DNA from: Alviniconcha marisindica
Lineage: Eukaryota; Mollusca; Gastropoda; Provannidae
DNA length: 64,000 bases
Reading direction: 5' to 3'
Assembly: GCA_018857735.1 (NCBI GenBank)
Contig: JABMCL010003293.1
Coordinates: forward strand, 462,501-526,500
Part shown: piece by piece, positions 39,626 to 52,029 of the stretch
Numbering within the stretch: the first letter of the stretch is position 1
Layout of the letters: each line of letters starts with the position of its first letter
The notes under the pieces: model-generated
The model's database searches: none
What the model saw: the letters and a program-made list of their open reading frames with translations, nothing else
Told to the model about the DNA's origin: nothing
Position numbers and translations under genes: made by a program

Positions 39626-42148
39626 TCATGTTTCTTTGACAATTTTCACCACATCCAACATGCAGAACACAGCTCGGCAAGTGGGGCACGGCGCTTTGCT
39701 GCTGAGCCAAGTCTCTGGGTGCTGCTGATCTTGGCGAGAGGCGAACCACTTCCCCATGCACTCCAGGCACCACATGGGGCGACAGAAACACTGCACGCAG
39801 GGGGGTCCTTCCGGGGGCTCTCTGCCGCCCTCCTGGTTTTCCTCCCTGCAGTGTTTCTGTAGTTTCACGTCAGATTCTTTCTGCATGCAGCCGATGCAGT
39901 TTTCCAGCTCCTGATATGAAGCATACAATATCTTCATGATTACATGCATAAAGGGTGTGTGCCAAAATGTATGACTGTGCTCATACCTGCATGCGCATGT
40001 AAACACAAGCGCCTGCAGGCATGCATATGCATGTGTGGTGTGGCGGTTAGTGCATGTCTGAATGTGCACCTGGAGATCATTATGATTGCGTATGCAGGTC
40101 CCTGTGGAATAGAAACTGGCTCCAAAGCACGTGAGACTGTTTATTATTTGTAAGAGTGAATCATACATGCATATATTATATATATGTTCAGACAGACAAA
40201 GGAACTTATCCAGTACATTCAGACAGACTATGAAACTTATCCAGTACCTTCAGACAGACTATAAAAACTTATCCGATACTAACATGTACACCAGCAAATC
40301 TCAAGGGTGCATCATAAAATTTCAAATCACTTACCATGTGATGAGGGCATGTGAACAGTGGGTTCTCTGAGACAGTCGTGCTGAAAGCCGCAAGAAACTG
40401 GTCACTAAGGGACTGGCGGACAAGAATGTTCCGAGCATTCTGAATCTGTGCTTGCAACTTTGCCTTCAGATCACTGTATTCAAGGGCATTTAACCTGCAA
40501 AGCAACATTGCAATCTGAAGAAGAGATCTCTCCCCTGAAGGCAACCAACACAGTGTTCACAAGGACACAAACTTAGCTGGAATCTTCTTTATCATACACT
40601 AACACTTCTGTGCATACTCCATGTTCCTTGAAAAATCTTCTTTATCATACACTAACACTTCTGTGCATACTCCATGTTCCTTGAACATAATACCTAACTT
40701 TCTGCTGTAATTTTGCATTGCCTAGTCTGCAGAACCACAACAGCAGAAAAAAACAGCAATGCCCTGTTATACTTAATATCCCATAGAGATTACATTCAAA
40801 TTAAATTAAAACAAAACCATGATCGGGGTGGGGTGGCGGGGATAGCTCAGTGGTTAGAGCGCCGGACTCGTGATTGAAAGGTTGCGGGTTCGAATCCCCG
40901 CAGGAGTGGCGGGAGAATTTTCTTCTCCAGGGTCAACTTTCTGTGCTGACTCTTATTTCAGTCTCCATTCCCCCCGTGTTACCGCAGTAGCATGTAAAAG
41001 ATCCCGGTCATTCTGCCAAAAGTGTAGGTGGCAGGTTACAGTTAAACATGCATACACCTTACGTATGTGGCTTTGCATGAAGTGACATGGAGCATGGTTG
41101 TATGGTGTACACAGAACTTGTGCCAAGACAGCTGCAGTTTCATGTGGCACCAGCCCTGCCAGCACTGTAAGTACACCACTTCGGTGGATATTAAAAAAAC
41201 GCGCTATAAAAAGCTAGTCACTCATGTAGAACCACATGTGAGCTCAGTGAGTCTGCTCAAGAGAGTGGAGAATAGCGCTATGTAAGCGATCATCAACCAA
41301 TCCCCCCAAAAAGCTATAAAGACATTCATCTTGACTGCTAGTCACGATACAAAATAATATTAACAATTTACACTTACAGAGACATTCATGTCAACTACCA
41401 CAAGACAACTGTTGGCAAAGAAACCTTTCAGGAAATAAGCCTTTTAACAAACTGAAACAAGGATCATCAAAAGCATGAAGGCAAAATCCTGCACCTTATC
41501 TGAAAGTTTTGCAGATGTGGCTCAACTCTGCGCACAGTGATGTTGAGGAACTGAGCAGCTGTTGAGTTCTCATAAGACAGTGGATGTTCTTCTGCCTCCT
41601 CCAGTGTCAAGTGGATGTCACTCTGATGCGCGATGTACAAGTAGTAGGTGGTGGTCTTCAGGATCCAGGAGTCCGTCACATATAATCGCCTTCCATGAGC
41701 ACCTTGCGAAAATACAAACACAAAATAACAAACTGAACAAGTGAGTTTCTGCCATTAGTGTCATCAGCCTGGCAGAGTACAATGGTTGGCAAAATAGCTC
41801 AGGAGGACAGCTTAAAGCTAATTTTCCTGTGAAAGTGTCTGCATATGATGTTATATATATATGGCTTTTCCTAATACTATAGCTCAAATAAACCATGTTA
41901 TCTCTGATAAAATGATACATATTACTTTTAACCACTTTCACCTTAACTGTGCATTGGTTTGCTCTCTGTACACCTACCCAAACTTTACTTGCTGTTTAAA
42001 AGCTATCTAGACCATTTGAGATGCTTTCGGCTTATGTATTAGAAATGTACACAAACTAAACACAGGGTCACTTTCATTTTGAGTGAGTTAAAGCCACACT
42101 TGCTAAATGGGCTTAACAATAAAAGTGGGACTGACTGAAATAAAATTT

Positions 42149-42215
<67 letters not shown>

Positions 42216-43639
42216 ACAGACACACATTAAAATTCAAAATTTTAAAGTACCATTACATAATTTATGATTATTACTTCATACTGGTTAGTTAGAGGTGAAC
42301 AATTCATGAACAGAGACTTGAACGATAACTCTTCAAGTCTGTGTTGCTCTTAGAGTCTTACTTCTTGTTTTCCTCCCCCAAAGTAAAGTGGTCACTGATA
42401 AAGTTAAACTATAATTTCACTAACATCCATACAGCTTTCCAGCCCTGAGCACACATGACCACACACAGATGCACAGCTACAGTGTCACACACCAAAACAC
42501 ACCTGCCCAGCCAGATGCACAGACCGACTGATAGTAATAGTCTAATACAAACAGTACACACACTACCGGAAGCAAACTTGTCGACACGCCGGAACTCTGT
42601 GTTGATGGCAGCGGCCACAGCTCTCCAGGATCCGCCACTGCTCAGCTCTGCCAGCTGAGTGGCAATTGGATGCTTGTCCCAGCGGTCTTGGTGCCAGTAT
42701 AAAGCAAAGAGTGCAACTGAGAGCGGCAGCATGAGGCACAGGCTGAACAGCAGCTGGAGCATCCAGCTGAGATCCCAAACCCAAAACAGCTCCAGCTCCG
42801 GGGCAAAGAGGCCCAGCCCAAAGTAGTAACCTGAAGCAACAACCACACCATTATAGTTTATTTAACAAATAAATGAATAAATAACTTGAAGCAACAACCA
42901 CACCATAGTTTATCTAATAAATAAATGAATAAATAACCAAAAGAAAGTACTGAAAAAAAGATGTATAAATGTGTACTATGTTATAGTTATTCAGTTTGTT
43001 TTAGTTATTTAAAACCTGTGAAGTTAGGTTAATAACTTAATACAGCACTTGTATGATACAGGTATGTTTCATTACATAATACATAATACTAATATATATG
43101 CATGTACTATGTATCATGTCTGTCTGATTTCTGACCATACCCGATTTTTTTCTTCTGAAATTTAATGAAACACTCTCAATACAATCATTTGAACATACCA
43201 ACTCCTTTTTCAGTTTCCCCATAAACTGTCCAAGAAGCTTATTGGACAAGCCAACTAATTCAAAACTGATGATCTATTATCAACTTTTGTATGCATACAA
43301 AAATAATCCCCCAGTGTTCAATTTAAGCAATTGCTCTTCATGGAACAGTGGAAGTGAAATTGTTGCATTCCTCAAATTCCTGCAATAGCAACTCTTTGAC
43401 AAACACAACTGACAGTGACACAGTACCACTACCAGTATTAGCATGAAAAAGCAGCAAGCTGTCTCCTACTTTATTCTTCATCAACTGGGAGTAGCCATAC
43501 TCATTGTTTTGATTATTCTGGTACTGTTTTTAAAAGTCAGTTATCAAAAACATTAACAATATTATGTGTTACAGTAACTTTTACAGGCATGCTTCTCACT
43601 TCTATGCCAAAAGGCTGGGTTGTAAATATTATAACTATG

Positions 43640-43699
<60 letters not shown>

Positions 43700-44588
43700 G
43701 ACTTTAAAAGTTAAAATGCATGCTGATTAACATAATTTCAAATAACTTAGAAGCTGAATTTCGTGCCTGACAATTACTAAAGTGGGACCGGATGTACAAA
43801 ACATTCAACAGGCTAAGTACAACACTTGCCAGTGTTTTGTAAGTCATAGCTTGTCTTACAACCAGCCCATCTGGGCACCTACCTCATGCGCCTGTTTCAA
43901 AGAGACTGCAGCATGCACTGATGCAGCAGGTCAGACACGACACTTTATGTTGTTCTGTACTTCTACTGTATTTTATACAGTATTATAAGGAATAATATGC
44001 ATATTATTTATTATAATAGCCATATATATATATGTTATAATCAGTAATTATGTACACATGGGACATTAAAAACAAAATCCGTTAACTTTGTTTTTAAGAA
44101 TAATCAGCTAGTTTCACTTTAAAGTCTTATAATTTATACCTGTTGGACAGCACATACTATGGCAGACTCAAGATTGTGGCTACTCCCAACAAGAACAACA
44201 AAAATACTGTTGTAACTTGTATTGTTGTATTGGTGTGACTGTGAGTGATGTCTGATGATGAATGAATCAACACCAAAATACGTTCCGCTCATACTAAGTC
44301 ATAATAATTAATATACTGTATCACTGTCAAGGGCATTGAAATTCATCATCTCGCCGGTGCACTTCATAACTTACCCAATGGTAGAAGAGAATGCACAAAA
44401 GCAGTGACAGTGGTTCTTTTGATATGGTATTCGATGAAAGTCATGTCTTCACTTCCAAGAAAGCTCGAAAAAATGTGTTGAATTGTAAGGCCTGCTGACA
44501 CAAACTCTGTTGGGGGTGCAATAACACAGAGGCAGAAAAAGCCATACATTAGAGAATAGAACAAGTACATGCTCACACCACTATCCAT
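39626..44588 (-). CDS. TMEM129: TMEM129, ER-membrane E3 ubiquitin ligase, complete 5-exon gene
   Basis: Exons (minus strand): 44588-44375, 42830-42567, 41702-41495, 40494-40335 and 39910-39626. They total 1131 nt, 376 aa (human 362), and all junctions are GT-AG and in phase. The N-terminus reads MDSGVSMYLFYSLMYGFFCL...PPTEFVSAGLTIQHI. Likely membrane segments lie at residues about 7-25, 62-82 and 95-117. Then come WRAVAAAINTEFRRVDKFAS, TDSWILKTTTYYLYIAHQSD and RQSLSDQFLAAF. The C-terminal atypical RING (residues 287-370) has CIGC, CVQCFCRPMWCLECMGKWFA, SRQDQQHPETWLSSKAPCPT and CRAVFC. The family acts in ER-associated degradation, ubiquitylating dislocated substrates. The gene is divergent from SMYD5. 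Confidence 0.97.
40185..40278. repeat. three tandem copies of about 33 bp
   Basis: TTCAGACAGACTATGAAACTTATCCAGTACC-like unit, three times, in TMEM129 intron 4. Confidence 0.85.
40577..40687. repeat. two tandem copies of about 53 bp
   Basis: ATCTTCTTTATCATACACTA...CATACTCCATGTTCCTTGAA occurs twice in TMEM129 intron 3. Confidence 0.92.
40836..41300 (+). mobile_element. tRNA-derived SINE, best-preserved copy
   Basis: The head GGGGATAGCTCAGTGGTTAG, AGCGCCGGACTCGTGATTGA and GGTTGCGGGTTCGAATCCCC has clear A and B boxes of an internal Pol III promoter. The body includes TTCTCCAGGGTCAACTTTCT, GTTACCGCAGTAGCATGTAA, CTTACGTATGTGGCTTTGCA and CTGCAGTTTCATGTGGCACC. The tail GAGAATAGCGCTATGTAAGC ends with ATCA/ACCAATC. 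It is not a functional tRNA gene: the acceptor stem does not pair. TMEM129 intron 3, antisense. Confidence 0.9.
42151..42214. repeat. (CA)n microsatellite
   Basis: CA run in TMEM129 intron 2. Confidence 0.97.
42829..42936. repeat. two tandem copies of about 52 bp covering the TMEM129 exon 2 acceptor
   Basis: CTGAAGCAACAACCACACCA...ATAAATGAATAAATAAC is repeated. The copy at 42831 is the functional exon 2 acceptor (minus GTTGTTGCTTCAG). The second copy carries TTCAAG at the same place. Confidence 0.85.
43642..43697. repeat. (TA)n microsatellite
   Basis: Pure AT alternation in TMEM129 intron 1. Confidence 0.97.
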
Positions 44589-45199
44589 ATCTGCGATGGC
44601 AATAATCTCGTGTAATCCAGATAAACACTTGCAGAAACACTAAAACAGTTAGCTACGTGTAATGCGTTCTGTGGTGTTCTTGTGTATGAGAGTTAATTTT
44701 GGTTCAAAGTCTTGGAAACCCAAAGACAACACCACGCACAGCCTTTTGAAAGCTTTAATGTGTGAAAATGAGATATCTTGTATTCCTGCAGTCCTCACAG
44801 TTACACGAAATATAATTGACACGTGACAAATTATGAACACAATTTCAGTACTGTTAATACGTCTTCTTTCTTCGCGGTATTATTATACACAGTGGCACAT
44901 GGAAGGAGGAAAGGTCGTGTGCCTATGCCATCTAACGACGAAACACCACGATTTTACTATAAATATGATGCACAGGATGAAGAAAGAGAAGGGACATACC
45001 AATATTATGATGTGTTATATATGATATAACTATACAGTTTAAGTAAGTAAACATGATGCTTAACGTCCACAGAAACCATAAGGCTTATACAGTTTTTATT
45101 ATTTTATTTTAATGTATACGTTGCAATGTAGCTTTTTTGTTGTTGTTGAAGTTTTCGCTCTAAAGATATAACCTTTGGTTGGCCAAAACAACTACAAGC
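44589..45199. promoter_or_regulatory. bidirectional intergenic promoter region TMEM129 / SMYD5
   Basis: 611 bp between two divergent start codons, so both core promoters must lie here unless upstream non-coding exons exist. A family B (AAGT)n repeat occupies 45041-45090. No TATA box or CpG-dense island is obvious. Confidence 0.6.
45041..45090 (+). mobile_element. (AAGT)n-tailed short repeat, family B
   Basis: AAGTAAGTAAACATGATGCT then TAACGTCCACAGAAACCATAAGGCTTAT. It matches the reverse complement of 18200-18262. It lies between TMEM129 and SMYD5, 110-160 bp above the SMYD5 ATG. Confidence 0.7.
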
Positions 45200-45890
45200 A
45201 TGGCGACACCGATGGCACAAGGCGTTGAAGTGAAAAAGCTCGACGCAAAAAAAGTATATTTCTTCTTCTTTTTCTTCGTCCGTTAACTGTCAGACTTCAA
45301 TATGCTGAAGATTCTGACATTATGTGGGTTGGGGTGCTGTAGGAGAACGCATATGCAGGGATGCATGGACGTGCGGATCAGGGGCAGAGGGAATGGGCCA
45401 GGGAATCCTGGAATGAGGGTAGGATGAGGTAGGTTGGGGAAGGGCTCTTGGATGGGCTTGGTGAGGGGGGTGGGGGGTTGATGGTCAGTTTTTCAGATGG
45501 GAGGCAAGCGTGGACTTGAAGCAGCCCAGGGTGGCAGCCGCTACAAGCTCCTCGGGCAGTCTATTGCACTTTGCAGTCTGGGATTGTTCTTGGGAACACT
45601 GAACAGTAACACCCATCCGTATTTTTCTCGTCGTTTTTACTGTAATGGTGATAATACGGTTATATGGCGGTTTGGTGAAACAGAAGATCAGTGTCCAGAC
45701 TCTCAAGTCTACATTTAGCTATTTTCTGATCATGCCAGGCATTTTTCAAACCTGTGTGACATCTAATGATCTATCAGGTGGCAAAAGTGGTTTGCAGAAA
45801 CCGGTCAGACAATCCTGTAATCAGTCAGATACACAGCTGTCATTAGTACTAGTACTACTAGCAAACACCATGCCCCCTTCCCTGCCTAGA

Positions 45891-45921
<31 letters not shown>

Positions 45922-46843
45922 CCACACACACACACATGCATACACTCTCTGTGTGCTGTGTTTATTTATTTATTCATGTTTTTCATTTATTTTTGTTAGT
46001 TTATTTTACATTTTTTTAAAGAACCAGTTGATCAAAATAACACCTTTCAACAGATGACTGATTGGTGATTTTTGTCCCAGTATATGCTGATTTTAACTGG
46101 TAAAACACCAGAAATTACCAGTTGATGTGAACCCTCGCTATTTCATGAACCTGTTTCTAATTAACTGGCATTGAAAGTGGCATTAATCTAGGTAGTGTTG
46201 CTATGTGTTAGTAGTTTTTGAAGTTGTTACATCTGACGAGCCTTATAAATTTTATATTTAAAACATTAGATTTTGAAAAATTCTTTCAGTGTGGCCACCA
46301 TTTTGATCACTATTGAGCTACTTGTAACACACCCACTGTAAAGTGCTGCACACACACCTTCCTCTTTTTCAAGCCAAAATGTCACCAAATGTCTGATTTT
46401 TCTTATTATTTATAGGGAAAATTATGGTACCCTTTTCCCCGAAAACCCCCAAATACCCCTCCGCCAGCCCTTCCTTGAGGAAACATATTATTTTCAGCAC
46501 TTTTTACTACTGCCTTACTTTCTTCTTCTTCTTTTTTTTTTTTTTTTTTTTCAGGGCAAAGGGTTGTATGCCAAAACAGACTTCAAAGAACGAGATGTTA
46601 TCCTGACAGAGACACCGCTGGTGTGTGCACAGTTCTCATGGAATGAGCTGTACAAGTATGCAGCATGCGAGTTCTGTCTGCGCTCTTTGGAGACAGCTGA
46701 AGACATGAGTCGACGCTTGAGTGACAACCCTGCTGTTGTCCTGCCCCATCCAGAGTGCTGTGAAGTGGACTCCTCTTCCCACACATGTTGTCCTCACTGC
46801 CAGGTGTGTGTCGCAAGAGACATATAAACCTTATGCATATAGG

Positions 46844-46891
<48 letters not shown>

Positions 46892-49800
46892 TTGCATGTT
46901 TGCATACAACACACACATGTATATGCATGCAGGCATGCACACACAGATGCACAGACACATGTATTTTTTCATACCTAATATTACTGTGGAAAGTAAGTAA
47001 CTTAATAATAAAGAGCATTTCTAGAGTGCCCATCTGCCACACAAGGTGGGAGCACAGGGCGCTTTACAATAACACTAACCACACACACACACACACACTC
47101 ACTCAGAATCGGATGAAGGGATAGGCAGGGCTGTGAAAAACAGTTTAGAAATAATTATTAAACAGGTGCGTCTTGAGGGCGGCTTTAAAAGAGGAGGCAG
47201 AATCAGAGTTTTACACTCAGTACTGTGGGAAAGGGGGAGACCAAAAAGAAGATGAGGCCAGAGGTAGGTAATGGACTAATACTAGTATAGAATATCATAT
47301 TTAGGTTAATATGTATCATGTGAGCGCTCAGGGCTTTGATGAGCGCATGGTAAATGTACATTATTATTATTGTTATAGAACACAGAAAGTGTTGAGTCAG
47401 GCCACTGTCATTTAAGCAATGGAAACATTCTGAATTTCTGAAGACTATCTCATATTTGAATAAAATGGTTTAATTTTCACTTTGCTCTCTTAATTTCAAT
47501 GCTCCTCTTCTCCAGCTCTCTCTTTCTTTTTTTGATGTATGTGGTATGTTAAAACTTAAATCTTTTGGCAGGTGAAATACTGCAGTGAGGCATGTCGCGC
47601 AGCTGCCTGGGAGAAGTACCATCGTGTTATGTGCATGGGTGCCTCTCGTGGTGATGATGAGCACCCCCTTGCCAAGCTCCAGGAGGCATGGAGGTCTGTG
47701 TTTGCTGGAGAAGGGTGTGTGTGTGTGTGTGGGGGGGGTGATGGAAGGGAAGTGGACATGGTTCCTCTTGCAGTGATGCTAGTCACCCCCTTGCCAAGCT
47801 TCAAGAGGCATGTGATGGAGGTCTGTGTTTGTTGAAGGGGGGGGGGGGGGGTGATGGAAGGGAAGTGGACATGGTTCCTCTTGCAGTGATGCTAGTCACG
47901 CCCTTGCCAAGCTTCAAGAGGCATGTGATGGAGGTCTGTGTTTGTTGAAGGGGTGGGGGGTGGGGGGGGGGTGATGGAAAGGAAGTGGACATGGTTCCTC
48001 TTGCAGTGATGCTAGTCACCCCCTTGCCAAGCTTCAAGAGGCATGTGATGGAGGTCTGTGTTTGTTGAAGGGGGGGGGGGGGGGGGTGATGGAAGGGAAG
48101 TGGACATGGTTCCTCTTGCAGTGATGCTAGTCACCCCCTTGCCAAGCTTCAGGAGGCATGGAGGTATGTGTTTGCTGGAGGGGGTGGGGGCAAGAGAAGT
48201 GAAAATGGCTGCCTCTTGCAGTGATGCTAATCACCCCCAAGCCAAGCTGTTTGCTGGAGAGGGATGTGGATGTGTGTGTGTGTGTGTGTGGGGGGGGGGG
48301 GGGGTAGGTGAAGGGAAGTGGACATGTGTGCCTCTTGCAGTGATGCTGACCATCCCCTTGCCAAGCTTCAAGAGGCATGGAGGTCTGTTTGCTGGATAGG
48401 GGTGGGGGTTGGGAGAAGAGAAGTGAACATGGGTGCCTTTAGCAGTGATGCTAATTACCCCTTGCAAAGCTCCGGGAGGTATGGAGGTCTGTGTTTTCTT
48501 GGGGGAAGGGGGGGGGGGGGTGAGGTGAAGGGAAGTGGACATGGGTGCCTCTTGCAGTTATACTAATCACCCCCTTGCCAAGCTCCAGGAGGCATGGAGG
48601 TCTGTGTTTGCTGGAGAAGGGTGTGGGGGGGGGGGGGTAGGAAAGGGAAGTGGACATGGTGCCTCTTGCAGTGATGCTGACCACCCCCTTGTCAAGCTCC
48701 AGGAGGCATGGAGGTCTGTGTTGCTGGGGGGTGGGGGGGGGGGGGGGTGAAGGGAAGTGGACATGGTGCCTCTTGCAGTGATGCTGACCACCCCCTTGTC
48801 AAGCTCCAGGAGGCATGGAGGTCTGTATTGCTTGGGGGGGGGGGGGGGGGGGGTGAAGGGAAGTGGACATGGTGCCTCTTGCAGTGATGCTGACCACCCC
48901 CTTGTCAAGCTCCAGGAGGCATGGAGGTCTGTGTTTTCTTGGGGGAAGGGGGGGGGGAAGGAAGTGACATGGGTGCCTCTTACAGTGATGCTGACCACCC
49001 CCTTGTCAAGCTCCAGGAGGCATGGAGGTCTGTGTTTTCTTGGGGGAAGGGGGGGGGGAGGTGAAGGGAAGTGGACATGGGTGCCTCTTACAGTGATGCT
49101 GACCACCCCCTTGTCAAGCTCCAGGAGGCATAGACATATGTCTTCTGGAGGGGTGAGTGGGTGGAGGGGAGAGGTGTGTGGGATATGAAGTGTACATTGG
49201 AGCCTCTCACAGTGATGATGAGCACCACTCTGCTGAGCTCCAAGGAGCAAGAGTGTCTGTGTCTGGGGGAAGGGGTGCCGGGAAGGGGTGCCGGGAAGTC
49301 ATGGGTGCCTCTTGCACTCTGCAGTGGTGCTGATCATCCCCTTGCCAAGCCCCAAGAGGCACAGAGACATGTGTTTGCTGGAGGGGGGGGGGGGGGGGGA
49401 AGTGGACATGGGTGCCTCTTGCACTCTGCAGTGGTGCTGATCACCCCCTTGCCAAGCCCCAAGAAATATGATGGTCTGTGTGTTGTGTGGAAGGAAGGGG
49501 TTGGGGGGGGCAAGAAGTATACATGAGTACCTTGCAGTGATTGTGAGCACTCATTTTTAAGTCTCAGGGGGCGTAGATGTCTCCCTGATAAAACTGTAAA
49601 AGCTGGTGGGGGGGCATAGAGGGGAGTGGATGTAATTGCCTTTGCAATGATGTATGCATAGATACAGTATGTAGCAGGTGTGTGAAAAATGTTCTCAGTC
49701 TTATCAAGTGCTATCATACTCTTCAGTGAAACAGCAACCTTTGCAGTTATGTGTGGAATCTTGCTTCAGATTTAGTGATAATATATATGTATATGCATGT

Positions 49801-51992
49801 ACGTGACTGTGTTTGCAGAAACATGCACTATCCCCCTGAGACAGCCAGCATCATGCTTCTGGCCAAAATGGCAGCCATGGTCAAACAGGTGTGACATTGC
49901 CCATTTCTGTCCATTCAGTTCCTCCTGATCATTCTCGTGATTATGCTGGTAAACACCAAAACAGCAAAAAAGCTAAAACCTTTCATAATTTACAATCTCA
50001 ACTGAAGCCAGTGAAGGCCCCCATAGTTTGTCATTCAAGACCATGTTTTAGTTCAGAAATGGTAATTTGTAGACCAATTTTTTTTCTCCGTGGATCATTG
50101 CTTTGGTGATTTTTGTTTATGTTTAGTGTGCTTTCTTAAGCTGTTCTTTTGTTTGTTAATTTTTATTTTTATTTAGTTTCTTTTGAAGCAGGTTCATGTC
50201 TTCATTCTATCCTTAAAATGATACTGTTGAAAGTGATGTTGTTTTCTTACAGCTAAAAGTGAACAGGTGATCAGCAACAGATGTTTATGAGTTGTTGTTG
50301 TTTGTCCACCAGGTTTCACGTTCAGTTTTTATGCATGGAAATACTGATACAGTTTAAAAATCAGATGATCATGGTTGTTGTAAGGATGACTGTTAATGGT
50401 TGTTTCTTTCATTTTTTTCCTCCCCTTTCTCCACAGGCGGGACCCCACTATCCATCCACTCCACACCCCAAAACCGTTGGGGGGTGTGTGGGGGGGGGGG
50501 GGGGGGGGTTCTCACCACAACATGTTTTCTTTGTCTAGCTTTTCACAGATTCACACTACAACTGCCTCAACTCAGTGGCTTCTGGCTACTTCACTGAAAT
50601 ACTTAAAATTTACTAACCCACACACCAGCTACACTCTTTTAAAATATTTTTATACTCCCCTCTGTACAATCATCCTGTGCAGTTGAGGGGACATCAGAAT
50701 CCAAGAACCACTATCACTCTGTACACATGCGCTCCGGCTACTTCACTGAAATACTTAAAATTGACTAATCAACCCACCAGCTACACTCTTTTTTCTTCTT
50801 CTTTTTTTGATACTCTGTACAATCATCCTGTGCAGTTGAGGGGACATCAGAATCCAAGAACCACTATCCCTCTGTACACATGCACTCCGGCTACTTCACT
50901 GAAATACTTAAAATTGACTAACCAACCCACCAGCTACACTCTTTTTTTTCTTTTTCTTTTTATACTCTGTACAATCATCCTGTGCAGTTGAGGGGACATC
51001 AGAATCCAAGAACCACTGTACACATGTGCTCCTGCTACTTCACTGAAATACTTAAAATTGACTAACCAACCCACCAGCTACACTTTTTTTTAATTTTATT
51101 TTTATACTCTGTACAGTCATCCTGTGCAGCTGGGGGGACATCAAAATCCAAGAACCAACTATCCCTCTGTACGCATGCGCTCGCCTGGTCAGATATCTTT
51201 TTCTTATGCAGCACTATCTATCTGAAGCACTACTTTGCCAAGTCAGGTCAGCGATATCCTAATACACTTTCATCTTCCAGATCATCTCTCAAAACTAGTC
51301 TCTTCTAACTGTCTTGCTGATGTGTGCATCATGTGCCTGTCTGTTGTTGGTGTTTTGCCTTGTTCTTAATGTGCAAGGATTTTGTGTGTGTGTGTGTGTG
51401 CGTGTGTGTTCTTGGTATGATTTTTTTCCTTCTTTTTTAAAAATCCAATCAGGCTTGTTTGTGTGTAAAATGATGCAGAGCTCTGACCCAAGTGGCATGG
51501 TGCAGAGGTTTTCACAGTTTGTCCACAACACAGTCAGTGACGATGAGGAAATTGTGCACAAACTCTTGGGGAAAGAGTTTCAGGTGAGAATTTCAAACTC
51601 AACAGTTTTAAATTAAACCATCTTTTAACAGCTCATCATTTCATGTAGCATTTGGTCCCAGGACTGAAAAGATCTGTTCTGAAATAATTTATTCCAGTAG
51701 TTCACCCCTCCCACCCCCCTCCAATTTTTTAAATTTTTACATCTGTCTGTAGATATGGTTATGTAGAGGTGTATTTGTTGCTGCATTTGCGTGCATGTGT
51801 TTGTGTGTCAGTTTTGTGTTATTTATTACCTTAGCTACCTAAACAACAGCACTGTGTGACAGCAGTGCAGTTATTTTCATTTCTCTGCTGACTACTCAAA
51901 AAGTCATCCAAAACCTGGTGAGATTTTGTATGCACACCTCTTTTCCTCCATATATATGAATGTGTGGTGTATGTGTGTATATGTTTACCACC

Positions 51993-52029
<37 letters not shown>

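Noticed and set aside
42409..42846. 145-codon ORF as a stand-alone membrane protein
   Set aside because: It is TMEM129 exon 2 (42567-42830) read through its splice sites. The remainder past the donor is intron.
47556..49717. Pro/Gly-rich ORFs of up to 227 codons on both strands
   Set aside because: By-products of the exon-derived G-rich array in SMYD5 intron 3. They have no start context or conserved motif of their own, although the array itself is reported.
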